A DNA stretch of 21,700 nucleotides from the NCBI GenBank assembly GCA_913064925.1, contig CAJYBN010000019.1, forward strand, positions 1-21,700. Direction: 5' to 3'. The number at the start of each line of letters is the position of its first letter. Within the stretch, counting starts at the first letter, position 1. The position numbers and the translations under genes were made by a program. This stretch comes from an uncultured Peptococcaceae bacterium. GTDB taxonomy: Bacteria > Bacillota > Desulfotomaculia > Desulfotomaculales > Desulfallaceae. Shown in pieces: positions 15,505 to 21,700 of this stretch. Under the pieces are notes generated by a model, which saw nothing but the letters and a program-made list of their open reading frames with translations, searched no databases and was not told the DNA's origin.

Positions 15505-16467
15505 ATGCAAAGAATAGCCGTGCTAACCAGCGGCGGGGATTCGCCCGGTATGAACGCCGCGATACGGGCCGTGGTACGAAAAGCCATATACCACGGTCTG
15601 GAGGTGATCGGCATCCAAAGGGGTTTTAGCGGGTTCATTGAGGCCGATATGGGTCCCCTGAATTTGAGTTCGGTAGCCGACATCATACACCGCGGCGGCA
15701 CCATGTTGCGCACCGCGCGTTCGGAAGAATTCAAATCCATAAAGGGTAGGGCCAAAGCATATGCTAATGTAGAGCGTTTCGGTATCCAGGGGCTGGTGGT
15801 TATCGGCGGCGACGGTTCGCTCAAGGGGGCGGATATTTTTCACCGTGAATACCAGCTTCCGGTTATCGGCGTGCCGGGCACTATAGACAACGATATTGCG
15901 GGAACGGATTTTTCCATCGGCTTCGATACTGCCATAAACACAGTGGTAGAAGCCATAAACAAGATCAGGGATACGGCGACCTCGCACGAAAGAACCTTCA
16001 TTCTCGAGGTAATGGGCCGGGAATGCGGGTATATTGCCCTCATGGCGGGGTTGGCCGGCGGGGCCGAGTCTATTTTAATTCCCGAACTTGATTTTAGTAT
16101 TGACGAGATTTGCGAAAAATTGTACCGGGGCTACAAGCGGGGGAAATTGCACAGTATAATCATTGTGGCTGAAGGAGCGGCCAGCGGGCTGGAAATAGGC
16201 AGGCAAATAAGGGATAGAACGGGCCTGGAGACCAAAGTGACCATACTGGGTCACTTACAGCGCGGCGGTACGCCCACTGCCTTTGACCGCATCCTGGCCA
16301 GCCGCATGGGCGCTAAGGCCGTGGAATTGCTTATGTCCGGCTATCACAAGCACATGGTGGGCATGGTGGATGGGCGAATAGTTGCGCATCCCCTGGAAGC
16401 GGCCTTTCAGGAAGCAAAGCCAGTGGATCTGGAGATATACAATCTAGCCGGTGTATTATCTATTTAA
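15505..16467 (+). CDS. pfkA: ATP-dependent 6-phosphofructokinase
   Basis: 320 residues, the standard bacterial length. It phosphorylates fructose 6-phosphate to the 1,6-bisphosphate, the committed step of glycolysis. LTSGGDSPGMNAAIRAVVR (about 7-25) binds ATP and contains Arg21 and Arg25 of the allosteric site. GGDGS and PGTIDNDIAGTDFSIGFDTA have Gly at the two positions that separate ATP-dependent from pyrophosphate-dependent enzymes (Asp and Lys in the latter). MGRECGYIAL and GHLQRGGTPTAFDR complete the substrate site. ATG 15505 has GGGAGGGG (15490-15497) seven bases upstream. pyk follows after 26 bases, a common Firmicute pair. Allosteric control by ADP/PEP is likely from the conserved arginines. 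Confidence 0.97.
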   Translation: MQRIAVLTSGGDSPGMNAAIRAVVRKAIYHGLEVIGIQRGFSGFIEADMGPLNLSSVADIIHRGGTMLRTARSEEFKSIKGRAKAYANVERFGIQGLVVIGGDGSLKGADIFHREYQLPVIGVPGTIDNDIAGTDFSIGFDTAINTVVEAINKIRDTATSHERTFILEVMGRECGYIALMAGLAGGAESILIPELDFSIDEICEKLYRGYKRGKLHSIIIVAEGAASGLEIGRQIRDRTGLETKVTILGHLQRGGTPTAFDRILASRMGAKAVELLMSGYHKHMVGMVDGRIVAHPLEAAFQEAKPVDLEIYNLAGVLSI

Positions 16468-16493
16468 GAATATCTTTTTAAGGAGGGAGTGAT

Positions 16494-18245
16494 TTGCGCC
16501 GTACCAAAATAGTTTGTACCATCGGACCGGCTTGCGAGCGTGTGGAAGTTTTGGAGAAGATGATGCTGGCCGGCATGAACGTGGCAAGGTTTAATTTTTC
16601 CCACGGTTCGCATGAAGATCATGCCCGGCGCTTGGCTGCAACCCGTAAGGCCGCCGGCAATGTAGGGAAAAATATTGCCACGCTGCTGGATACCCGGGGG
16701 CCGGAAATACGTATCGGGCTTTTGGAACGGGAACCTGTACGCCTGGAACCGGGCGCGGAAATATGCCTTACCACGGAGAACGTGAAGGGTAACGAAAAAA
16801 TATTGCCCGTTACTTATCGAGGCCTGCCTGGTAACGTAAAAAGGGGAGATAGGATTTTACTGGCGGACGGGCTCATAGCCATGCGGGTAAAATATACCGA
16901 GGAAAGCAGGGTTTACTGTACGGTGGAAAACGGGGGTGAATTGACCAGCCGGAAGGGGATCAACCTGCCGGGCGTAGACGTTGATTTGCCGGCCGTAACC
17001 GAGCAAGATGTCCTGGACATTAAATTCGGCATCAAAAATAATTTTGATTATGTGGCCGTTTCCTTTGTGCGCTGCTCCGGCGATGTACTGGCCGTACGCA
17101 AAATAATAGAAGACAACAATGGCCATATGGATATCATTGCCAAGATTGAAAACCGCCAGGCAGTTGACAGGCTCGACGAGATTATTGAAGTATCCGATGG
17201 GATAATGGTGGCCCGCGGCGACTTGGGAGTGGAAATCCAACCGGAAGATGTACCGCTAATCCAAAAAACCATAATTGAAAAATGCAACCAAGCGGGCAAA
17301 CCGGTTATCACCGCCACGCAAATGCTGGAATCCATGATCAACCAACCCCGTCCGACCAGGGCCGAGGCCAGCGACGTGGCCAACGCCATATTGGACGGCA
17401 CCGACGCCATAATGCTTTCCGGTGAAACAGCGGCGGGGGAATATCCCGTAGAAGCTGTGGAGACTATGTCCCGAATTGCCAATAGAGCTGAATCTGCCAT
17501 AAAATACGAGGAGTTGCTGAGAAACAAACGGCGGGAACTTTCCAAAACCGTAACCGATGCAATAAGCCATGCCACGGTGTCCACTGCACTGGACCTGGAG
17601 GCGGCGGCTATAATTTCTTCCACTGAATCCGGCTACACGGCGAAAATGGTGAGTAAATACAGGCCCAAAGCGCCTATTATAGCGGTGACACCCCATGCGC
17701 GGGTGCTGCGTAAGCTGGCCTTGGTTTGGGGCGTGCAACCGCTGCTGGTGGGGCGGACGGAGGATACGGATAGTATGATTTCCGCTGCAGTGGAAATTTC
17801 GCTGGCAGCCGGATTGATCAAAGCGGGTGATTTAATTGTTATTACTGCGGGCGTGCCGGTGGGGGTACACGGTACCACCAACCTGTTGAAAGTGCATACC
17901 GTGGGCGATATATTGGCCCGGGGCACGGGCATCGGCAACCGCGCAGTGACCGGAAAAGCCTGCGTTGTGACAAACTATCGCGAAGCTATAGACAAGATCA
18001 GCGACGGTAATGTGTTGGTAACTTATGATACCGACCGCGACTTCATGCCGGCCATTGAAAAGGCCGCGGCCATTATAACCGAGGTGGGCGGGTTAACTTC
18101 TCATGCAGCCATAGTGGGTCTGGAATTCGGCATACCGGTTGTGGTTGGCGTGGAAGGTGCCACGAATATTATCGAAGACGGGGAAGAAATTACCGTAGAC
18201 GGGCAAAGGGGCTTGATATACAAGGGTACCGCCAGGGTTCTTTAA
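16494..18245 (+). CDS. pyk: Pyruvate kinase with C-terminal PEP-utilizer domain
   Basis: 583 residues. It converts PEP and ADP to pyruvate and ATP. The N-terminus RTKIVCTIGPACERVEVLEK and FNFSHGSHEDH are typical. IIAKIENRQAVD carries the catalytic Lys217, and ARGDLGVEI and TATQMLESMI follow. The barrel, B and C domains end near residue 470. The remaining 110 residues are the extra PEP-utilizer mobile domain found in Bacillus and relatives, with GGLTSHAAIVG (His537 in the position of the phospho-histidine of PEP synthases). The TTG start has AAGGAGGGAG (16480-16489) upstream, spaced seven bases from its AAGGAGG core. It is co-transcribed with pfkA. Confidence 0.97.
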   Translation: MRRTKIVCTIGPACERVEVLEKMMLAGMNVARFNFSHGSHEDHARRLAATRKAAGNVGKNIATLLDTRGPEIRIGLLEREPVRLEPGAEICLTTENVKGNEKILPVTYRGLPGNVKRGDRILLADGLIAMRVKYTEESRVYCTVENGGELTSRKGINLPGVDVDLPAVTEQDVLDIKFGIKNNFDYVAVSFVRCSGDVLAVRKIIEDNNGHMDIIAKIENRQAVDRLDEIIEVSDGIMVARGDLGVEIQPEDVPLIQKTIIEKCNQAGKPVITATQMLESMINQPRPTRAEASDVANAILDGTDAIMLSGETAAGEYPVEAVETMSRIANRAESAIKYEELLRNKRRELSKTVTDAISHATVSTALDLEAAAIISSTESGYTAKMVSKYRPKAPIIAVTPHARVLRKLALVWGVQPLLVGRTEDTDSMISAAVEISLAAGLIKAGDLIVITAGVPVGVHGTTNLLKVHTVGDILARGTGIGNRAVTGKACVVTNYREAIDKISDGNVLVTYDTDRDFMPAIEKAAAIITEVGGLTSHAAIVGLEFGIPVVVGVEGATNIIEDGEEITVDGQRGLIYKGTARVL

Positions 18246-18256
18246 TTGCAAGAACA

Positions 18257-18289
18257 GCCTCTTCGCGGGGAATGATAATGCGAGGAGGC
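18257..18289 (+). promoter_or_regulatory. Hairpin covering the dedA ribosome-binding site
   Basis: GCCTCTTCGC (18257-18266) pairs over ten bases (one G-U) with GCGAGGAGGC (18280-18289) around a 13-base loop. The second arm contains AGGAGG, the only ribosome site of the gene starting at 18300. There is no T run after it, so it is not a normal terminator. It could block dedA translation or protect the 3' end of the pfkA-pyk message. Confidence 0.5.
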
Positions 18290-18299
18290 GAAAATAAAC

Positions 18300-18908
18300 A
18301 TGGAAAAGTTTCTTTCCAATTATTTGAATACGCTGGGCCTGGGCGGTCTTATAGGTGGGCTGGTTATTGAGGCCATGGGTTTACCCTTTCCGGGGGATGT
18401 TATGATCATGTTTTCCGGTTTCCTGGTAAACCAGCAGCACCTGGACCTGGTCAGCGTTTACACGGCGGCTGTGGTGGGATTTAATATTGGTGCCTTAGCA
18501 GCGTTTTATATCGGCCGCCGCATGGGAGAAGGCATATTTGATCATTACGGTAAATACCTGCGCGCGCATCGCTACAGGCTGGAAAGGGCGCGCAGCTGGA
18601 TGCGCAGGTCGGCGGCCACGTTTATCATCGCTGGCAGGTTTATTCCCATGGTCAGTAACCTGATACCTTACTTGGCCGGCGCCAGCGGCCTTAAATGGAG
18701 CCATTTCATTTTGTATAACTTGGTTTTTACCCTATTATGGGTTTCCGTGAACCTGTCGGTGGGCATGTTCTTCGGACACAACTGGCCGCTTATTGCCGGG
18801 TACTTCCAAAACCGCTTGTCGCTGGCTGTTTTGACCTTGTTGCTCTGTTACTTGGCACTGAAGTACGTTATCAGCTATGTGCACGCCACAAGGAGTGAAA
18901 GAATTTGA
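18300..18908 (+). CDS. DedA/SNARE-associated family membrane protein
   Basis: 202 residues of an integral membrane protein. Hydrophobic segments are visible around 12-40, 50-70, 100-120 (within a re-entrant-like stretch), 135-160 and 170-192. GDVMIMFSGFLV near the start and GRFIPMVSNLIPYLAGAS in the middle are the paired DedA half-loops, the second corresponding to the family's F/Y-x-R-x3-R region, here with Ser/Asn rather than a second Arg. DedA proteins are linked to membrane lipid (undecaprenyl phosphate or phosphatidylethanolamine) transport and membrane-potential homeostasis. The ATG start is 11 bases after AGGAGG. The stop overlaps the start of the next gene. Confidence 0.9.
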   Translation: MEKFLSNYLNTLGLGGLIGGLVIEAMGLPFPGDVMIMFSGFLVNQQHLDLVSVYTAAVVGFNIGALAAFYIGRRMGEGIFDHYGKYLRAHRYRLERARSWMRRSAATFIIAGRFIPMVSNLIPYLAGASGLKWSHFILYNLVFTLLWVSVNLSVGMFFGHNWPLIAGYFQNRLSLAVLTLLLCYLALKYVISYVHATRSERI

Positions 18909-19483
18909 AACCGAAGCTTTTGGTGTGCTTGGGTGACAGCATTACCTACGGCTACCCGTTCGGGCCGGGTTTTTCCTGGGTTAAACGGTTGCAGCGCCGG
19001 GTGCCTTTTACCTTGATTAACCGGGGCGTCAACGGGGATACTACCGGCGATATGCTGTATCGATTCAAGTCGGACGTTGTTGCGGCCGGCGCCACGCACG
19101 TGCACCTGCTTGGCGGCATCAACGATGCGTGGTTGGGGTTTGAGATGGAACGATCCTTGGAGAACGTGCAAAGGATGATTCAGATGAGCCGGGAACACGA
19201 TATAATACCGATTTTGGGCCTAACAACCCCACTTTGCGACAGGCCGGCGAGCGGGGGTTCCTTTTTTGTGTCGGGTACGGTAAAAATAAACAACTGGCTA
19301 GTGAGCTTTAGAAATGGTTTAAGGGAAATAGCCGCCGCCGAGTCAGTTATGCTGGTAGACTACTGCACACCGTTATCATTGCCCGGGATGGAGAAAGGCG
19401 ACCCCCGGTTTTTCTACGACGAAGCCCATCCCAATGAGGATGGATACCAAAAGCTGGCTGACGTGGCCGAAAGTAAACTATAA
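18905..19483 (+). CDS. SGNH/GDSL-family hydrolase
   Basis: 192 residues. The four SGNH blocks are visible: GDSIT (catalytic Ser12), the Gly of NRGVNGDTT, GGIND with the block III Asn, and DEAHPNEDGY with Asp172 and His175. It should be an esterase or lipase of small ester substrates. No signal peptide is seen, so it is probably cytoplasmic. The TTG start shares TTGA with the dedA stop (four-base overlap) and has AAGGAG (18890-18895) nine bases upstream, so the two genes are translationally coupled. The exact substrate is not predictable. Confidence 0.9.
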   Translation: MKPKLLVCLGDSITYGYPFGPGFSWVKRLQRRVPFTLINRGVNGDTTGDMLYRFKSDVVAAGATHVHLLGGINDAWLGFEMERSLENVQRMIQMSREHDIIPILGLTTPLCDRPASGGSFFVSGTVKINNWLVSFRNGLREIAAAESVMLVDYCTPLSLPGMEKGDPRFFYDEAHPNEDGYQKLADVAESKL

Positions 19484-19717
19484 AACAGTACTTGGAAAGA
19501 ATACCTGAAAAAAACATGGCATTAATTAAATTTTTACAAGAGGAAAAATGCATAACTTACAGAAATAATATAGTGAAATATCAGAATATTAATAAATGTA
19601 CAACAGGTTATGTTTTATGGTTAGGGAAGGCGGCGGCACGTCCTTTTATCAAAATAAATGAGTTATTAAAAGCTATTTAAAGCTTTATAACAAAATATTG
19701 AGATAGGGGGATTGGTT
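19484..19717. other. AT-rich gap with no supported gene
   Basis: This 234-base stretch is much richer in A and T than its neighbours. A 62-codon frame from TTG 19492 to 19680 crosses it, but it has no ribosome site, no recognisable domain and no match to anything I know. A GAGGAA followed by ATG at 19547 opens only a seven-codon frame. AAAGCTTT at 19678-19685 is a short palindrome. I see no clear promoter or terminator, although the acyl-CoA synthetase promoter should be here. Confidence 0.5.
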
Positions 19718-21328
19718 ATGTCCGAAAAAAAAGTTTACTTTGATCCGCTTACGCCGGTGAAATTCCTGTTGCGTAGCGCAGCGGTATTCAGCGACAAGGA
19801 TGCGGTGGTTTACGGGGAAAAGCGCTATACCTACAAGGAATTTTATTCCAGGGTAAACCGTTTGGCCAGCGCGTTAATGAAGTGCGGTATCGGCAAAGGG
19901 GATAAGGTGGCATTTATTTGTCCCAACACGCCCCCCATGCTGGAAGCGCATTTTGCTGTGCCAATGATCGGCGCAGCCCTGGTCAGCATCAACATACGCC
20001 TTTCCCCGCGCGAGGTTTCCTATATAATCAATCATTCCGATGCCAAAGCTTTATTTGTGGACAATGAGTTTGCCGGGCTGGTGGAACCGATAATCAACGA
20101 ACTGAATAACGTAAAGGTTTTCGTAAACATCTGCGATGTAAGCGATGTCAAGCCCCTTAACGGCCGGGAATACGAAGAATTTTTGCATACTGGATCTCCC
20201 GAGCCGGTGGAAATTGCCGTGGATGATGAATACCAAGTGGCCACCATCAACTACACTAGTGGCACTACGGGGTTGCCCAAGGGCGTTATGTACCACCACC
20301 GCGGCGCATATCTGAACGCTTTAGGTGAAGCGCTGGAGCACGGCATGAACTCACGTACCGTATACTTATGGACGCTGCCCATGTTCCATTGTAACGGCTG
20401 GTGCTTTACCTGGGGCGTTACGGCGGTGGGCGGCACGAACGTTTGCCTGCGTAAGGTCGTGCCGGAGGAAATCTACCGGCTTATAGAAATTGAAGGCGTT
20501 TCCCACCTTTGCGCGGCTCCCACGGTATTGATAGCCATGTCCAACTACCCGGGAGCCAAGGATATCCGGATGAAACGCAGATTAAACGTGATTACGGCAG
20601 GCGCGCCGCCCGCGCCTACGGTCATTAAAAACATGGAATCCATCGGGGCCAACGTAACCCACGTATACGGGTTGACCGAGGTTTACGGGCCGCACAGCAT
20701 TTGCGCATGGCAGGAAAAATGGGATGGGCTGCCTATGGATGAAAAGGCCAAGATAAAGGCACGGCAGGGTGTTCCATATATACATGCGCTGTATATGGAT
20801 GTGGTGGACCCCAAAACCATGCAGCCGGTGCCCCGTGATGGAGATACAATGGGCGAAATTGTGATGCGCGGCAACAACGTCATGCTGGGTTACTACAAGC
20901 AGCCCGATGCCACGGCGGAAGCCTTTCGCGGCGGGTGGTTTCACAGCGGGGACTTGGCAGTGGTACACCCAGACGGTTACGTGGAAATCAAGGACCGCAT
21001 GAAGGACATCATTATCAGCGGCGGCGAAAACATTTCCACCGTTGAGCTGGAGAACGTTATTTACCAGCACCCCGATGTACAGGAAGTAGCCGTGATAGCC
21101 ATTCCGGATGATAAATGGGGCGAGGTGCCCAAGGCGTTCATTGTGCCCAAGCCGGGTACCAATCCGACGGTGGAAGATATAATTGCTTTTTGCCGGCAGC
21201 ACATGGCCAGGTTTAAGGTGCCCAAGGCCATTGAATTTGGTGAACTTCCCAAGACATCCACCGGCAAAATAATGAAGTACAAGTTGCGGGAAAAGGAATG
21301 GCAAGGGCGGGATAAGAGAGTTAATTAA
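19718..21328 (+). CDS. Acyl-CoA synthetase (AMP-forming), fatty-acid CoA ligase family
   Basis: 536 residues of an ANL-superfamily adenylating enzyme that joins a carboxylic acid to CoA via an acyl-AMP. The P-loop-like motif TSGTTGLPKG (180-189), YGLTEVYG, HSGDLAVVHPDGYVEI, KDRMKDIIISGGENIS (hinge and A8) and LPKTSTGKIMK with the catalytic Lys (about 517) are intact. MFHCNGWCFTWGV is typical of the medium/long-chain and methylthiopropionate-CoA ligase-like subgroup. Chain length cannot be fixed. ATG 19718 has AGGGGG (19705-19710) seven bases upstream, so I prefer it over the TTG two codons earlier. It is monocistronic by position and ends at the 21340 hairpin. Confidence 0.93.
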   Translation: MSEKKVYFDPLTPVKFLLRSAAVFSDKDAVVYGEKRYTYKEFYSRVNRLASALMKCGIGKGDKVAFICPNTPPMLEAHFAVPMIGAALVSINIRLSPREVSYIINHSDAKALFVDNEFAGLVEPIINELNNVKVFVNICDVSDVKPLNGREYEEFLHTGSPEPVEIAVDDEYQVATINYTSGTTGLPKGVMYHHRGAYLNALGEALEHGMNSRTVYLWTLPMFHCNGWCFTWGVTAVGGTNVCLRKVVPEEIYRLIEIEGVSHLCAAPTVLIAMSNYPGAKDIRMKRRLNVITAGAPPAPTVIKNMESIGANVTHVYGLTEVYGPHSICAWQEKWDGLPMDEKAKIKARQGVPYIHALYMDVVDPKTMQPVPRDGDTMGEIVMRGNNVMLGYYKQPDATAEAFRGGWFHSGDLAVVHPDGYVEIKDRMKDIIISGGENISTVELENVIYQHPDVQEVAVIAIPDDKWGEVPKAFIVPKPGTNPTVEDIIAFCRQHMARFKVPKAIEFGELPKTSTGKIMKYKLREKEWQGRDKRVN

Positions 21329-21339
21329 GGCAAGAAAAA

Positions 21340-21361
21340 CCCGGGTCGTGATTGACCCGGG
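21340..21361 (-). terminator. Bidirectional terminator between the acyl-CoA synthetase and UPF0280 genes
   Basis: CCCGGGTC (21340-21347) pairs perfectly with GACCCGGG (21354-21361) around GTGATT. On the - strand it is followed directly by TTTTTC, a good terminator for the UPF0280 gene. On the + strand the tail is CACTTTATT, weaker but plausible. Confidence 0.8.
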
Positions 21362-21368
21362 CACTTTA

Positions 21369-21700
21369 TTACATGGGAGCAAGCTTTACATTTCCGGCCA
21401 CGACCAGCTTATCATTTTTTATTGCCAGCACACCAGTTACAGATTTAATGCCTATGGCAAAATCCACAGCCGCCTGCAAGTCTTCTTCTCTGTGCACCAG
21501 GTTACCTGCAGCCGTGGCCACGGCGTCGGCCAATGCAGCGGACGGCGCCAGCACGACGACCGCATCGGCGCAACCCAGGCTCAGGGAATGGCCTACAGTC
21601 CCGGAAGATGTACAGATTCCCAGCGGTGTCTGGTGTGGTGCAATTTCCAGGGCCAACCGGTTGGTAAAAGGGGACGGCCCGGCAAATATGCCTACTTTGC
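21369..21700 (-). CDS. UPF0280 family protein (ApbE-like fold), 3' part only
   Basis: About 110 C-terminal residues are visible and the frame stays open to the window edge, so the start lies beyond 21700. IFAGPSPFTNRLALEI, then TSSGTVGHSLSLGCADAVVVL and AALADAVATAAGN, match the UPF0280 family, which is related to the ApbE/FAD:protein FMN transferase fold and has no settled function. A TTG at 21656 is internal rather than the start, because the conserved sequence continues upstream of it. It converges on the acyl-CoA synthetase gene with 40 bases between stops. Confidence 0.85.
   Translation of the reverse strand, partial: KVGIFAGPSPFTNRLALEIAPHQTPLGICTSSGTVGHSLSLGCADAVVVLAPSAALADAVATAAGNLVHREEDLQAAVDFAIGIKSVTGVLAIKNDKLVVAGNVKLAPM

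Noticed and set aside
19492..19680. 62-codon frame in the AT-rich gap
   Set aside because: It has no ribosome site at either possible start and no recognisable domain or homologue.
20430..20446. GGCACG...TTTGC resembling a sigma-54 promoter
   Set aside because: The spacing is one base too long, and it is within the acyl-CoA synthetase coding region.

Overview
The window looks like chromosome from an anaerobic Gram-positive of the Desulfotomaculum/Pelotomaculum type (Peptococcaceae sensu lato). The evidence is family-level only: strong AAGGAGG-type ribosome sites, many TTG and GTG starts, a TRAP protein (mtrB), a pyruvate kinase with the extra C-terminal PEP-utilizer domain seen in Bacillus-like Firmicutes, a sigma-H-like promoter and moderate GC. 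I see no tRNA, rRNA, CRISPR array, insertion sequence, phage gene or integration site. Both end genes are cut by the window edges. No gene-free stretch exceeds 300 bases.

Region 1 (1-6256) is a polysaccharide block of two convergent pairs. On the + strand are a GT4 glycosyltransferase (5' end missing) and a nucleotidyltransferase / left-handed beta-helix / phosphohexomutase-like fusion whose mutase part has lost its catalytic loops. On the - strand are a membrane-anchored DUF4912 protein and a GH57 alpha-glucan branching enzyme. The two pairs meet at back-to-back terminators (3769-3873). Together they suggest synthesis of a branched alpha-glucan or a related storage or surface glycan.

Region 2 (6257-8985) is a + strand run: a CoA-binding protein, endonuclease III (nth), the tRNA wobble methyltransferase trmL, which overlaps the end of nth by 47 bases, and a MoxR-type AAA+ ATPase.

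Region 3 (8986-11562) holds a two-PAS sigma-54 activator preceded by a good match to a sigma-H promoter. A terminator and a small SAM methyltransferase follow.

Region 4 (11563-18245) holds dnaE, mtrB (TRAP), pfkA and pyk. mtrB has its own extended -10 promoter. pfkA and pyk are the two committed glycolytic kinases and sit 26 bases apart. The pfkA leader carries a pyrimidine tract that can pair over 13 positions with the pfkA ribosome site. A smaller hairpin buries the ribosome site of the next gene, a DedA family membrane protein.

Region 5 (18300-21700) holds dedA, an SGNH/GDSL hydrolase translationally coupled to it, an AT-rich gap, an acyl-CoA synthetase, and the 3' part of a - strand UPF0280 gene. 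The last two converge on a shared terminator hairpin.

I did not find a convincing new multi-gene system. The points most worth following are RNA-level and regulatory: the pfkA and dedA ribosome-site hairpins, a possible pseudoknot upstream of mtrB, the sigma-H-like promoter in front of a sigma-54 activator, and the degenerate mutase domain.
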